Shown here one piece after another: positions 28,048-39,818 of a stretch of DNA of 64,000 nt. The notes beneath the pieces were generated by a model. That model was not told where the DNA came from, made no database searches, and worked only from the letters and a program-made list of their open reading frames with translations. Numbering within the stretch: position 1 is the stretch's first letter; every line of letters begins with the position of its first letter. The stretch is taken from contig CADEDA010000005.1 in the NCBI GenBank assembly GCA_902825965.1, positions 3,409 through 67,408 of the forward strand, given 5' to 3'. Both the position numbers and the translations under genes were made by a program. The stretch comes from an uncultured Gemmatimonadota bacterium (lineage in GTDB: Bacteria; Gemmatimonadota; Gemmatimonadetes; Gemmatimonadales; Gemmatimonadaceae).

Positions 28048-29208
28048 TCAGTCCTGCGCACCGGCCCCTTGCTCACGCTTCGCCACCACGCGCACCGGCG
28101 CATCGTGCGTGAGCGTGAGGTGGCCTTCGACGATCACTTGATCGCCCGCGTTCACCGGGATGATGCCGGACACCGAGTCCGGCAACACCTCGGTCTGCCG
28201 CCCGTTCGAGCGTCCGGGCAGGATGTACGTCCACTGGGCGCGCCCGTTCTTGATCACGAACACCAGCGGGCGTCCGTCGCGTTCGATGATCGCGCGTGTC
28301 GGCACCAGGCGGCGGTTCGGCAACCGCTGTGCCTCGAGCCGCACATCCGCGTACATGCCGGGACGCAGGCCACCGCTCCCCGACGCGCGGACGAACGCGC
28401 GCCCCGCACGCGTCGTGCTGTCGACCAGGGGCAGCAACGCCTGCACACGCCCGGCGAAACTCTTGCCGGCGAGCGCGGCACTGGTGATCACCGCCTCACC
28501 GCCCACCTTGATCAGCGGCAGGTCGTGTTCGAGCACAGCCGCCTCGATGCGCAGGTTCATGAGATCCACGATCGTCGTGAGCTCCTGCCCGGCGGAGATC
28601 CGGTCGCCCGGCACCACCAGCAGGCGATCCACCACACCGTCGAAGGGTGCGACCATCGTGGCGCGGTCGCGGTTCAGCTTCGCCTGGTCGAGCCGCACGC
28701 GCGCCGCTGCAAGCCCCGAGCGGATCACCGAGGCGTCAAGGCGCGCCTTCGATGGCATCTGCCCCGTGGCCATCGAGTCCGGCCGGTAGTTCTCCTGATG
28801 CGCGAGCGTCGCCACATCGACCGCCACCTGCGCCTCATCGACCGCCAGGTCGAACTGGCGCATGTCGAGGCGCAGCAGCACCTGGCCCTTCCGCACGCGG
28901 TCCCCCGGACGCACGAGCACCTCGGCCACGGGTCCACCGACCTCGGCGCGGAGCCGGCCTTCGGCGTCGGAGCGGACCTGGCCCGTCGTGTTGATCGTCA
29001 GCACGAGGTCGGCATCGGTGACCTCGTCGGCGACGACCGGCAGGTTCACCGCGGCGGTGGAACCGCCGGTGTTGGAGGTATCGGCAGCGGATGCGGAATC
29101 CGCCGCTGCACCACCGCCAGCCGCCGAGGAGAGTTTGTCGCAGGCGCTCGACGCGAGGGCGACGACCACGAGCAGGAGGAACGGAACGACGCTACGAGTG
29201 AGGCGCAT
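28048..29208 (-). CDS. RND efflux periplasmic adaptor lipoprotein (HlyD/MFP family)
   Basis: This 386-aa lipoprotein has lipobox SSAC with Cys23. A Gly/Ala/Ser-rich spacer leads to a lipoyl-like half (VAEVLVRPGDRVRKGQVLLR), a helical hairpin (about 125-190), the second lipoyl half (APFDGVVDRLLVVPGDRIS) and beta-barrel and membrane-proximal domains. It links the RND pumps to an outer-membrane channel. It is the first gene of the efflux operon (adaptor, pump, pump, DUF486). The substrate range cannot be told from sequence. Confidence 0.93.
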   Translation of the reverse strand: MRLTRSVVPFLLLVVVALASSACDKLSSAAGGGAAADSASAADTSNTGGSTAAVNLPVVADEVTDADLVLTINTTGQVRSDAEGRLRAEVGGPVAEVLVRPGDRVRKGQVLLRLDMRQFDLAVDEAQVAVDVATLAHQENYRPDSMATGQMPSKARLDASVIRSGLAAARVRLDQAKLNRDRATMVAPFDGVVDRLLVVPGDRISAGQELTTIVDLMNLRIEAAVLEHDLPLIKVGGEAVITSAALAGKSFAGRVQALLPLVDSTTRAGRAFVRASGSGGLRPGMYADVRLEAQRLPNRRLVPTRAIIERDGRPLVFVIKNGRAQWTYILPGRSNGRQTEVLPDSVSGIIPVNAGDQVIVEGHLTLTHDAPVRVVAKREQGAGAQD

Positions 29209-29310
29209 CTGCCGGGGACGGGGAACGGGTGGGACGGACGAATGCGAAACCTTTGTCCCCCTCCTGGAAGGAAGGGTTGCCGAGCGGGACGAGCAGTCGC
29301 GAGGCGAGGG

Positions 29311-30471
29311 TCAGCGGCGGAGGACCTTGGTCCGCTGGATGTGCCAGCCACCACTCGCGGTGTCCGCCTGTGCGAAGAGCAACTCACCGTTCGGGTGCAG
29401 GCCGAGCGGAAGGCCCAGGCCCGTGGTGGTGCCAGTATAGACACCATCAGAGCCGAAGACGTCTACGACGGCCGGCTGCACGGCGTGCGGCGTGCGAAGC
29501 GCCCACATGGTGCCGTCCGAGAGCAAGGCGACGTCGAACACGGCCGGATACGTGGTCGCCACGCCCTGCCGTGCCATGAGTGTCTCCACCGGCACGACGC
29601 AACTTGGCCCCCCGGCGCCCATGCCAATCCGCATGCCTTGGGGATACAGGGTCCGTACATCGTCGGCGGTCGGCGCACGGGGTGCCGTGGTCCGGCGGAT
29701 GCTGGCGATGGGCCGCGGCCCCTCGTACAGGCGCAGGTCGTATGCGGGCTGGGCGTTCACCAGGATGCGCGCGGTGGCGGTGGCCATGGCGATCTGCGGC
29801 GCGAAGAGCGGCACCGTGCGTGGGCTGGTGATGCAGCCGAGGTCAGCGGTGGCGCCCACCGGCACGACGACCCGCTGCAGGGGCGGGGCCCCGAGCGTGT
29901 CAGCGTAGACCGCGGTGACATTGGCGTCGTCGCGCGCATCGGTCCGACGGAACCAGACGCCGCCCTGTCGGAACGTGAAGGCCTCGGCGCCGGCGAGCGC
30001 GCCGACCAGTGGGTAGTCCGTCGTGGGCGACAGGTCGGGGGCGAATCGGGCGAGACCCCGCTTGGCCGCGTCGACGACGTAGAGCGTGTCCGACATCGCG
30101 CCGAGGGCGACCGGGAGGCGGAACTCCCCGGGTCCACTGCCGACCCGTCCGACGCTGCGCTCGTAGCGGCCGTCGCGGCCGAACCGCACGATCGCCGGAT
30201 CCCGTGTGAGCACGTACGTGCGGCCCGCGCGGTCGGTGAGCACGAAGTGACGCGGAAGCATGCTGAACAGCCACGGCTGGCCGGTCGAGTCCCGCAGCAC
30301 GTCGATCCGCTCGAAGCGCCACGGCAACGGGCGGTCCGGCATGCTCGACGTGATGAGCTTCACGCCTGCCGAGTCGGCGCGGGTGACGCCTGGGCGATCG
30401 ACCGGCGTCCGATCACATGCGGTCGCGGCGATGGACGCCAGGAGCAGCAGGAAACGGCAGGGGCGACACAT
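29311..30471 (-). CDS. Lipoprotein with 6-bladed beta-propeller
   Basis: This 386-aa protein has lipobox TAC (Cys19). Repeated strands of about 45 residues contain the GSGPGEF motif near residue 110, a hallmark of NHL-like 6-bladed propellers of the DUF5128 type, and LLSDGTMWALRT / FGSDGVYTG blade signatures near the end. Such proteins bind ligands at the cell surface; no catalytic motif is visible. It shares the GPGEF blade with the upstream gene but is separated from it by a strong hairpin, so it may have its own expression. Confidence 0.8.
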   Translation of the reverse strand: MCRPCRFLLLLASIAATACDRTPVDRPGVTRADSAGVKLITSSMPDRPLPWRFERIDVLRDSTGQPWLFSMLPRHFVLTDRAGRTYVLTRDPAIVRFGRDGRYERSVGRVGSGPGEFRLPVALGAMSDTLYVVDAAKRGLARFAPDLSPTTDYPLVGALAGAEAFTFRQGGVWFRRTDARDDANVTAVYADTLGAPPLQRVVVPVGATADLGCITSPRTVPLFAPQIAMATATARILVNAQPAYDLRLYEGPRPIASIRRTTAPRAPTADDVRTLYPQGMRIGMGAGGPSCVVPVETLMARQGVATTYPAVFDVALLSDGTMWALRTPHAVQPAVVDVFGSDGVYTGTTTGLGLPLGLHPNGELLFAQADTASGGWHIQRTKVLRR

Positions 30472-30505
30472 GCCTGTAGATGTGCCCGTGCAGAGGGAGA
30501 GTCAA

Positions 30506-30548
30506 GACGACGCGGGGGCGCCGGCTGCGCCGGCGCCCCCGCGTCGTC
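30506..30548 (-). terminator. Perfect 20-bp hairpin after propeller gene 30561-31796
   Basis: Arms 30506-30525 and 30529-30548 are fully complementary with a 3-base loop. It follows the stop of the upstream propeller gene by 12 bp. No T-tract follows. It is the longest perfect hairpin I saw in the window. Confidence 0.75.
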
Positions 30549-30560
30549 CACCACCCACGT

Positions 30561-31796
30561 TCAGCCCTTCAGCTTGATCTCGTTCATGGCGTGCCGGCGC
30601 AGCGTCAGCAGGTCATCCTCGTCCGCGAGTGTGGTGTAGATCGCGTCCTTGCCGAAGCCCACGAGGTTCACGCGTTCCGGGAAGCGCACCTGGAAGAGCA
30701 GCTTGCCGTCCGCACCGATCACGTCGAACAGCGCTCCGCGCGGGTCCGTGGACGCGGTGGTCCGGCGCACCCAGAGGTCGCCGTTGGGCGCCGCGTACAC
30801 CGCGGCATCCCCGCGGCGGAAGGGCGGCTTCACCTCCGGCCAGTCGGTGAGCGGCGGCAGCGGCGGCGCGTTGGCGCCCGGCCCGACGCCCGCCTGCGTG
30901 GAGATGCGGCCGTTGTCGTTCCGCATGGTCATCGCCATCTGGTTCACGCGCGCCCGGTTGCGGAGGTCCTCCTCATGCTTCTTCTCCGCCTCGGTGACCC
31001 GGATCGGCGTGTACTTGATCGCCGGGGTCGAGCGCCGCTCGCCGTTGGGCAGCATCCAGTCGATCCGATAGTCCTTCGCGCGCACGACCGCGACGCGACC
31101 GTCGGGGAAGACGTTCCACACGTCCTCGGCGGCCAGCGGGTTCGCCTGGCCGATCATGACGCGCATATTGCCCTGGCCACCCGAGACCTGCGCGTTCCCC
31201 TTGGCGGCGTTGATCCAGAGCAGCGTGTCGAGCTTCTTGGAGTCGCGGTCGTAGCGGAGGATCGCCACGGAGTCCGCCGGGGCGGGCTGGCCATCGGCCC
31301 CTTGGGCGAAGCGCGCGGACTCGAAGTAGATGCGTCCGCGCGCATCCGCGGTGCGCGGGACGTTGATGCTCATCATCCGCGGCCCGGGCCCGCCCGCGGC
31401 CGGCACAGCGAGCTCCGGCATGAAGGTCGCGCCCGGCTTGCCGTCGGCGCCGATCACGAGGTAGCGCGAGTTGCCGAGGTCGAAGAGATAGGTCTCGTCA
31501 CCCTTGCCGGTCACGAGCCGGATCGGCAGGCCGAACTCCCCGGGCCCGCTGCCTTCGCGGCCGATCTTGGTCATCGCACCGGCGGCGAAGTCGACCAACG
31601 CGACCACTTTGTCGCGGGCGTCGGCGACGAGCACCTTGCCGTTGGAGAGTTCGCGCAGGCCGGAGACCTGCGAGAAGGGCTCGTCGAACGTGGCGGTGGG
31701 CGCCGGGAGGGCGCGCGGCGCCTGCTGTGCGCCGGCGGCCAGGGGCAGGAGCGCGGCGACCGCCACGATGCGGCGGACGGGAGGTTGCGTCAGCAT
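30561..31796 (-). CDS. Secreted 6-bladed beta-propeller protein
   Basis: This 411-aa protein has a signal peptide ending in AAGAQQ. The first blades contain GLRELSNGKVLVAD and GREGSGPGEFGLP, the same GPGEF motif as the downstream lipoprotein. A charged helical insertion (about 265-290, TEAEKKHEEDLRNRARV) sits between blades. There are no catalytic motifs; a binding or sensing role at the surface is likely. The gene ends in a strong hairpin. No recognisable promoter element lies in the spacer after gyrA, but a gyrA terminator hairpin precedes it. Confidence 0.8.
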   Translation of the reverse strand: MLTQPPVRRIVAVAALLPLAAGAQQAPRALPAPTATFDEPFSQVSGLRELSNGKVLVADARDKVVALVDFAAGAMTKIGREGSGPGEFGLPIRLVTGKGDETYLFDLGNSRYLVIGADGKPGATFMPELAVPAAGGPGPRMMSINVPRTADARGRIYFESARFAQGADGQPAPADSVAILRYDRDSKKLDTLLWINAAKGNAQVSGGQGNMRVMIGQANPLAAEDVWNVFPDGRVAVVRAKDYRIDWMLPNGERRSTPAIKYTPIRVTEAEKKHEEDLRNRARVNQMAMTMRNDNGRISTQAGVGPGANAPPLPPLTDWPEVKPPFRRGDAAVYAAPNGDLWVRRTTASTDPRGALFDVIGADGKLLFQVRFPERVNLVGFGKDAIYTTLADEDDLLTLRRHAMNEIKLKG

Positions 31797-31847
31797 ACGA
31801 AGGAGGAGGGAAGGAGGTGGAAGGACGGACGTTGATTCGTCACCCCG

Positions 31848-31874
31848 TGGCGCCCGGAGGGTTTCCGGGCGCCA
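31848..31874 (-). terminator. Hairpin after gyrA
   Basis: Perfect 11-bp arms (31848-31858 / 31864-31874) with a 5-base loop, 25 bp after the gyrA stop. No T-tract. Confidence 0.65.
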
Positions 31875-31899
31875 GCACTACCCCCCAGGGCCCGCCGGG

Positions 31900-34425
<2,526 letters not shown>

Positions 34426-34472
34426 TTTCAGAGGGGAGGACGAGGGATTCAGGCGCTCTCGTGCGACCCCCA

Positions 34473-34501
34473 AACCTAGTCGCGCCGCAGGGCCATTTCA
34501 A
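34473..34501 (-). promoter_or_regulatory. Putative promoter of gyrA
   Basis: On the minus strand TTG (34501-34499) is followed after 20 bases by TAGGTTTG (34478-34471), an exact match to the TTG-N19/21-TAnnTTTG form of Bacteroidetes promoters. Confidence 0.6.
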
Positions 34502-34597
34502 TCAGCGCGCACGATGCACCACGTGCGGCGCGCGACCGTGCACACACGCGCGGACGCCTGCGCGCGGCCCCCCACGCCCCGCCGTGAGTCCCTGCCG

Positions 34598-35296
34598 TCA
34601 GTCCGCGCCGTCCTCGGCGGACGCGTTCGAGCGGTCGATGGCGTCGCGCTCCTCGCGGAAGCGCTTGTACCAGCCACGCGTCACCTCGCCCGCGAGCTCG
34701 CGGTTGCCGAGCCCGAAGGCCAGCGCCAACGCCAACGCCACGGCGCCGAAGATGATCGCGAACGCCGTCGTCACGATGCCGGTCGCCACCCCGAGGGCGT
34801 CCAGGGACATGAACACCGCGAGCAGCACCACGCCGCCCTTGCCGAACCGCGCCAGCGTCGGGCCGCCCTCGAGCCGCGGCGTGCTCGCGAGGATCAACGC
34901 CGCGACGAAGTCGCCCAGCACCAACCCCAGGATCACGATCACGATCGCCGCGATCACGCTCGGCACGTAACTCACCAGCACCGAGAACTCCTGCCCGAGA
35001 TAGTCGATCCCCAGCGCGTCGGCCGAGACCAGCATCGCGGTGAAGAGCACGAACCAGAACACGAGGTTCGCCACCACCCGCGTCGGGTTCACCGGGGCGC
35101 CGAGGTGGTCCCGCGCGGGGATGCCGCCGCGCGTGAGCACGTCGTTCAGGTGCACGCGGCGCAGCACGCTGTTCACGCCGCGCTGCGCGAGCTTCGCGAT
35201 GAAGAAGCCGACGGCGAACACCACCGCCGCCGCGAACAGCGACGGCACCCAGGCCCAGATGCGCAGCAGACTCTCGGTGAGTCGGTCGAGGAACAT
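34598..35296 (-). CDS. Conserved TM-helix / mechanosensitive-channel-like membrane protein
   Basis: This 232-aa protein has about five helices. The first part (LLRIWAWVPSLFAAAVVFAV, then FFIAKLAQRGVNSVLRRV) and the repeated helix with VPSVIAAIVIVILGLVLGDF match the conserved TM-helix repeats found in CmpX-like and small mechanosensitive-ion-channel relatives. The MscS beta domain is absent; the C terminus is a charged tail (WYKRFREERDAIDRSNAS). It starts 12 bp after the upstream membrane-protein gene on the same strand, so they may be co-expressed. Channel activity is inferred from family only. Confidence 0.8.
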   Translation of the reverse strand: MFLDRLTESLLRIWAWVPSLFAAAVVFAVGFFIAKLAQRGVNSVLRRVHLNDVLTRGGIPARDHLGAPVNPTRVVANLVFWFVLFTAMLVSADALGIDYLGQEFSVLVSYVPSVIAAIVIVILGLVLGDFVAALILASTPRLEGGPTLARFGKGGVVLLAVFMSLDALGVATGIVTTAFAIIFGAVALALALAFGLGNRELAGEVTRGWYKRFREERDAIDRSNASAEDGAD

Positions 35297-35308
35297 CTCA
35301 GGATCCCA

Positions 35309-36460
35309 TCAGAAGGTGAACCGCAGGAGCGTGTGGGCGCCGGGCCGGCCGGTCGCCGCCGCCACCGCGCCCAAGGGCCGGAGCTCCACGCGCTCGAGGA
35401 ACGCGAGCCGTCCGCGGTCGCGCGCCGGCTGAAGATAGCGCTCCGTCATCGCCACGCCGCCGATCGCACCCGCGGTCGCGAACCCGAACGTCAGGGACTC
35501 GCCACGGTCGGCCTCCCCCGCAATCAGGATGCCGAGTCCGATGCCCATGAGCGCCCCGGCGGTGCCGCCCAGCGCCAGCAGGTTGCCCTCGGCGCGCGTG
35601 TGGTCGTAACGGCGCACGAGGAACCGCTCGCTCGCCCACGCGCCCAGCAGCGACCCGCCGAGCAGGGCGCCCGCCACAGTGCGGTCATCGGGATCCGCGC
35701 TCGCGATGGTCGTCGCGGCGCCGAGGGCACCGATGGTCGTGCCGATCCAGAGCGCCTGCACGTCGCCCACCGTGACGTTGTGCGGCGCGCGTCTGGCGTA
35801 CGCCCGCCCCACGCCGTACCCGAACCACCCGGCGACGGTCGCCGCCGCGATCGTCCCCTCGTCCGACAGGCCTTCATCGGAGGTCAGCAGGCTGCCGTGG
35901 ATGAGCGTGATCGCCGCGAGGGCCGAGAGCGCGGCCATGTCGTGTCCATACACCGTCGCGGCCGCCTCGCCCCCGGTCAGCCCCTTGCCCAGCATGAGCC
36001 CGGCGCCGGTGCCCGCGAAGCCGCCGAGCAGCGTCACGGCGCCGACGCTGCGCGCCCCGGCATCGCCGGTGCCCGACAGGGCGAGCGCCGCACCCGCCGT
36101 GCGCCAGGCCATCGCCGTCGAGAGCAGGTGCCGCGCCTCGGTGATGTCCATCCGGCGCGAGAGCTCCGCCGATGCGAAGAACGATCCACCCGCCATCACG
36201 AGGTACGCGGCGCCGGCCGTCACGCCGTCGTCCGCCACCATCGCCGCGAAACTCGGCCCGTACACGGTGAACCCGAGGATGGTCTGGTCGCGCACGAACC
36301 GCGTCCGCAGTTCGCGCGAGGTCCGCGAACGGAACGAGGAGTCGGCGCGCAGCTCCGGCACCTCGGCCCGCGGCGAAGCGTCCTGGGCCGCGAGCGGCGT
36401 GCCGAGTGCCGCGAGGGCGACACAGAGCGCGGCGAGCGGGGCGTACGAGGGGGATCGCAT
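35309..36460 (-). CDS. Exported Gly/Ala-rich multi-helix protein of unknown function
   Basis: This 383-aa protein has a signal peptide ending in TPLAAQ. A charged segment (about 30-60) is followed by a long series of Gly/Ala-rich hydrophobic helices (GGFAGTGAGLMLGKGLTGGE, TVAGWFGYGVGRAYARR, GGSLLGAWASERFLVRRYD). The periodic G-x-x-x-G runs resemble outer-membrane-attached glycine-zipper proteins. I do not recognise the family. The ATG at 36460 lies only 7 bases below a TAGATT element, so the mRNA is probably leaderless. Confidence 0.7.
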   Translation of the reverse strand: MRSPSYAPLAALCVALAALGTPLAAQDASPRAEVPELRADSSFRSRTSRELRTRFVRDQTILGFTVYGPSFAAMVADDGVTAGAAYLVMAGGSFFASAELSRRMDITEARHLLSTAMAWRTAGAALALSGTGDAGARSVGAVTLLGGFAGTGAGLMLGKGLTGGEAAATVYGHDMAALSALAAITLIHGSLLTSDEGLSDEGTIAAATVAGWFGYGVGRAYARRAPHNVTVGDVQALWIGTTIGALGAATTIASADPDDRTVAGALLGGSLLGAWASERFLVRRYDHTRAEGNLLALGGTAGALMGIGLGILIAGEADRGESLTFGFATAGAIGGVAMTERYLQPARDRGRLAFLERVELRPLGAVAAATGRPGAHTLLRFTF

Positions 36461-36467
36461 GTCGCGC

Positions 36468-36473
36468 AATCTA
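36468..36473 (-). promoter_or_regulatory. Putative -10 element directly abutting the start codon (leaderless mRNA)
   Basis: TAGATT on the minus strand is separated from the ATG at 36460 by 7 bases, so transcription would start at or next to the start codon. Confidence 0.45.
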
Positions 36474-36608
36474 GTGCGGACGCGACCGTCAGGAACGGTC
36501 CCCTCGATGATGCGGCCCGCCCCTCGTGCACGGCGCACGGTCCCCGACGGCGCGTGAGCGTCCCCTCGGACCGGGCAGCTTGCGGACGTCTCGCTCCCTG
36601 AGGTTCCG

Positions 36609-37373
36609 ATGTCGTTCGTCCGCGCAGTCCCGCGCCGACTCCCCGGTGTGCTCCTGCTCGCTGCCCTCGCGGCAGCGGCCGGCTGTCAGTCCCCCACCCG
36701 ACCGCTGCCGGACGGCGGCCGGCGGGTGCTCTTCGTGGGCAACAGCCTCACGTACTACAACGACCTGCCGCAGACCATCGCCGCGATGGCCAAGGCCGTC
36801 GGCGAGGAACCGCTGGTGTACCGGAGCGTCGCCAAGCCCGACTACGCGCTCGAGGACCACTGGTACGACGGCATCGCCAGCAACATCCGCAACGGCGGCT
36901 GGCAGCTGGTGGTGATGCAGCAAGGCCCCTCGTCCCTGCTCGCGAACCAGGAGTTCCTGCGGGTGTGGACGGTGCGGCTCGACAGCGTCTCGCGATCGGT
37001 CGGTGCGCGCAGTGCGCTCTACATGGTGTGGCCCTCGGTGGACTTCCTCACCAGCTTCAACGCCGTGCGCACCTCGTACCGCAACGCCGCCGTCGCGGTC
37101 GACGGGATGTTCATCCCCGCCGGGGAGGCCTGGCAGACCACCTGGGCCGCCGACTCGTCGTTCCGCTTCTACGACGTGGACGGATTCCATCCCTCGCCAC
37201 TCGGCACCTATATGGCGGCGTTGGTCCACTTCGAGATGATCTACGACCGCCCGGCCACCGAACTGCCCGACGTGGCGGTGGTGGATGGCCGCGCACTCAC
37301 CCTCTCCGCCGATCGCGTCGCATTCCTGCAGGCGCGTGCGCACGAGACCGTCCTCGCCTGGGGGATCCGATGA
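36609..37373 (+). CDS. SGNH-hydrolase-like lipoprotein
   Basis: This 254-aa lipoprotein has lipobox AAGC (Cys26). Near the mature N terminus is FVGNSLTYYND with the candidate nucleophile Ser46 (block I, GNS instead of GDS). VVMQQGPSS is the Gly/Gln block, and DGFHPSPLGTYM supplies Asp191 and His194 (block V). This set suggests a GDSL/SGNH esterase or acetylhydrolase acting on surface or extracellular substrates. GAGG lies 5 bases before the ATG. Its stop overlaps the start of the SMP-30-like gene (ATGA), so the two act together or on the same pathway. Confidence 0.8.
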   Translation: MSFVRAVPRRLPGVLLLAALAAAAGCQSPTRPLPDGGRRVLFVGNSLTYYNDLPQTIAAMAKAVGEEPLVYRSVAKPDYALEDHWYDGIASNIRNGGWQLVVMQQGPSSLLANQEFLRVWTVRLDSVSRSVGARSALYMVWPSVDFLTSFNAVRTSYRNAAVAVDGMFIPAGEAWQTTWAADSSFRFYDVDGFHPSPLGTYMAALVHFEMIYDRPATELPDVAVVDGRALTLSADRVAFLQARAHETVLAWGIR

Positions 37374-38377
37374 TCACGCGTCACCACCTGCGCGCCGCAG
37401 GCCGCTGCGCCGCGGCCTGTGCGGCCATCGCCGTGGCATCCAGCGTGCCCCTCGGCGCGCCGCTCGCCGCGCAGGGCCGCGCCCTGCACGTCCTCGAGGA
37501 CACGCTGCTCTTCCCCGAGGGCATCACGCGCGATGCGCCGCGCGCCCGCTGGCTCGTGTCGTCGGTGCACCAGCGCACGGTGTTCGCGGTGAGCGATGCC
37601 GGGCGACTCAGCCCCTTCGCACAGGACCTGCCCGCCGACGTCGGCGCGATCCTCGGCGTCCGCATCGACCGCACGCGCGACGCCCTCTACGCCACCGCCG
37701 CGTCGCTGCCGCAGATGCGCGGGTACCGCGGCAGCAGCAGCGCGCGCGCCGAGCTGTTGGAGTTCGCCCTCGCCGACGGGCGCCTGCGGCGGCGGGTCAC
37801 GCTCAGCGCCGACTCGGGCCGCGCGCCCGGGGACCTCGCGATCGGACGCGACGGCAGCGTCTACGTGTCGGACGGGCTCGCCGGCGTGCTGTACGTGGTC
37901 CCGGCCGACGGCTCGCCCGTGCGCGAACGGCGATCCCCGTTCTTCGCATCGCTGCAGGGCCTGGTGCTCACGCCCGAGGGGGACGCCCTGATCGGCGCCG
38001 ACTATCGGCACGGACTCGTGCGGATCCCGCTCGTCGAGGCCGACACGGTCACGCCGATCCTCACCGGCGACGGGCGCCGCGCGCAGGGACTCGACGGACT
38101 CGCCTGGCACGGACAGACGCTTATCGCCACGTATAACGGCCGCGCGCCCGGCCGCGTGGTGCGCATCACGCTCAGCGGCGACCGCCGCCAGATCGCGGAC
38201 TTCGCCGTGCTGGAGACACACGACGGCGTGGGGGAGCCGACCCTCGGCGAGGTGCTCGACGACGCGTTCGTGTACATCGCGAACAGCCCATGGGCCGCGT
38301 TCGACGACAAGGGTGCACGCAAGCCCGACGTCCCGCTCGCCAAGCCCGAGCTGCGCCGGCTGCCGCTGGCGCCGTAG
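37370..38377 (+). CDS. Secreted SMP-30/gluconolactonase-like beta-propeller protein
   Basis: This 335-aa protein has a signal peptide ending in PLAAQ. Blade-like repeats include LLFPEGITRDAPRARWLVSS, GDLAIGRDGSVYVSDGLAGV and GLVLTPEGDALIGADY, typical of the SMP-30/gluconolaconase/strictosidine-synthase-like propellers. Metal-binding acids of true gluconolactonases cannot be placed with certainty, so it is named by fold only. It is translationally coupled to the SGNH lipoprotein and abuts the convergent histidine kinase gene with no spacer. Confidence 0.8.
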   Translation: MITRHHLRAAGRCAAACAAIAVASSVPLGAPLAAQGRALHVLEDTLLFPEGITRDAPRARWLVSSVHQRTVFAVSDAGRLSPFAQDLPADVGAILGVRIDRTRDALYATAASLPQMRGYRGSSSARAELLEFALADGRLRRRVTLSADSGRAPGDLAIGRDGSVYVSDGLAGVLYVVPADGSPVRERRSPFFASLQGLVLTPEGDALIGADYRHGLVRIPLVEADTVTPILTGDGRRAQGLDGLAWHGQTLIATYNGRAPGRVVRITLSGDRRQIADFAVLETHDGVGEPTLGEVLDDAFVYIANSPWAAFDDKGARKPDVPLAKPELRRLPLAP

Positions 38378-39472
38378 TCAGGCCACGCGCGCCGTCGGGA
38401 TCACGACCGTGACGCAGGCCCCACCGCGCGGATCGTCCGCCACCGCGAGCTCGAACGCCGTGCCGTAGAGGCGCTCGAGCCGCGCGCGCAGGTTGCCGAG
38501 CCCGATGCCCGACCCGCGGCGCGTCGACGGGATGGCCAGCCCGGGGCCGTCGTCGCGCACCGTGAGCACCACCGTGTCGCCGCTCGAGCGGGCGCGCACC
38601 TCGATGCTGCCCGGTCCGGGCCGGCGCGACAGACCGTGCACGATCGCGTTCTCCACCAGCGGCTGCAGCACCAGCGCCGGCACCACCGCCTCGCGCGCCG
38701 CCGCATCCGATTCGATGCTCACCGAGAGACGGTCGCCGAAGCGGATGCCCTCGATCTCCAGGTACCGCCGCACCAGCTCCAGCTCCTGCGCGACGTGCAC
38801 CTCCTGCGCGTCGGTCGCCGCCAGCGTCGTGCGCAGCAGCTCGGACAGCCGCACCAGCATCCGCTGCGCCGCCGGGGGATCGCGGTCGATGAGCGCCATC
38901 ACCGAGTTCAACGCGTTGAACAGGAAGTGCGGGTTCAGCTGCGCCTTGAGCGCCCGCAGCGTCGCGTCACTGAGGTCGGCCTCGAGCTTCGTGCGCTCCG
39001 CCTGCTGCGCGACGAAACGTTCATGCCAGCGCATCGCCGCGTGCGCGCCCACCACCGCCCAGTAGAACACCAGCTCGAACTCGGCCACGCCGCGCAGCTG
39101 GATGATGAAGTGGCTCTCGATCGAGCGCCCCGGGTAGATGATGCCCATCGCATAGTCCACCGCGACGATGAGCGAGATCATCAGGAGCATCGTGAGCACC
39201 GACAGCGGCACGTGCACGAGCAGCGCGCGCGCCACCCGGCCGCGCTCCAGCGGCACACGATCGCTCACCGCGAAGATCGCGAGGGTCACCGGCACCCAGG
39301 GCGCCCAGTGCGCCAGCGAGATGAGCAGCGCGCCGCCGTAGCCCATCTCCGGGTCGGCGGCATAGGGCACGAGCAACACGCCGAATCCCGCGACCACGGC
39401 GGGCACGATCCACACCAGGAAGAGCAGCAGGATCTTGGTGCGCGAGAACGTCGAGAGCACGCGGGAGGTCAT
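38378..39472 (-). CDS. LytS/YehU-type sensor histidine kinase
   Basis: This 364-aa membrane kinase has four N-terminal helices (about 14-36, 46-68, 85-106 and 128-146). A coiled-coil segment leads to the His_kinase domain: [18 protein letters not shown] with His182, then [10 protein letters not shown] (N box) and [10 protein letters not shown] / [16 protein letters not shown] (G boxes). Partner regulators of this class are LytTR type, but none lies within the window. The ATG 39472 follows GGGAGGTC-like bases. The signal is not known; the membrane part resembles the family's general sensor. Confidence 0.9.
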   Translation of the reverse strand: MTSRVLSTFSRTKILLLFLVWIVPAVVAGFGVLLVPYAADPEMGYGGALLISLAHWAPWVPVTLAIFAVSDRVPLERGRVARALLVHVPLSVLTMLLMISLIVAVDYAMGIIYPGRSIESHFIIQLRGVAEFELVFYWAVVGAHAAMRWHERFVAQQAERTKLEADLSDATLRALKAQLNPHFLFNALNSVMALIDRDPPAAQRMLVRLSELLRTTLAATDAQEVHVAQELELVRRYLEIEGIRFGDRLSVSIESDAAAREAVVPALVLQPLVENAIVHGLSRRPGPGSIEVRARSSGDTVVLTVRDDGPGLAIPSTRRGSGIGLGNLRARLERLYGTAFELAVADDPRGGACVTVVIPTARVA

Positions 39473-39578
39473 GCCGGAGCTTGCGCGCGTCGGGGCCGTG
39501 CCGCCAGCCACGAGGGACCCGCCGTGCCGCCGCCGGGACCGGGCGGCGGGACCGGCGACCGTCCGGATCGCCGCGCGG

Positions 39579-39818
39579 TCAGTTGCGGGTCCCGCGCTTC
39601 ACGTCGAACAACACGCTCCGATGGCAGGAGGGACAGAGCAACCACTCACGCTTGCGCGCGTACCCCAACCCGAAGCTCCCACCACCGATCGCGCGTTCGC
39701 GCATGCGGACGCCGCACCGCGGACAGTCCGCCGCACCCTGCGCCGCGTACGCCTCGCGCACGGCCTTCTCCTCGGCCGCCTCGAACTGCGCGCGCTCACC
39801 GGTCGGCGGCTCAGGCAT
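39579..39818 (-). CDS. Small zinc-ribbon protein
   Basis: This 79-aa protein has an acidic helix (about 8-28) and a zinc ribbon with CPRCG (about 36-40) and CPSCH (about 61-65) spaced by about 20 residues, ending in a basic tail. It could bind nucleic acid or a protein partner; no family name can be given. The start (ATG 39818) overlaps the stop of the dehydrogenase gene by 8 bp, so it is the second gene of a two-gene unit. Confidence 0.75.
   Translation of the reverse strand: MPEPPTGERAQFEAAEEKAVREAYAAQGAADCPRCGVRMRERAIGGGSFGLGYARKREWLLCPSCHRSVLFDVKRGTRN

Noticed and set aside
21797-30639. Very long open frames on the strand opposite the efflux and propeller genes
   Set aside because: They are Arg/His/Ala-rich with no family motif, and overlap clear genes in full. 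They arise because GC-rich third positions keep the opposite frame open.
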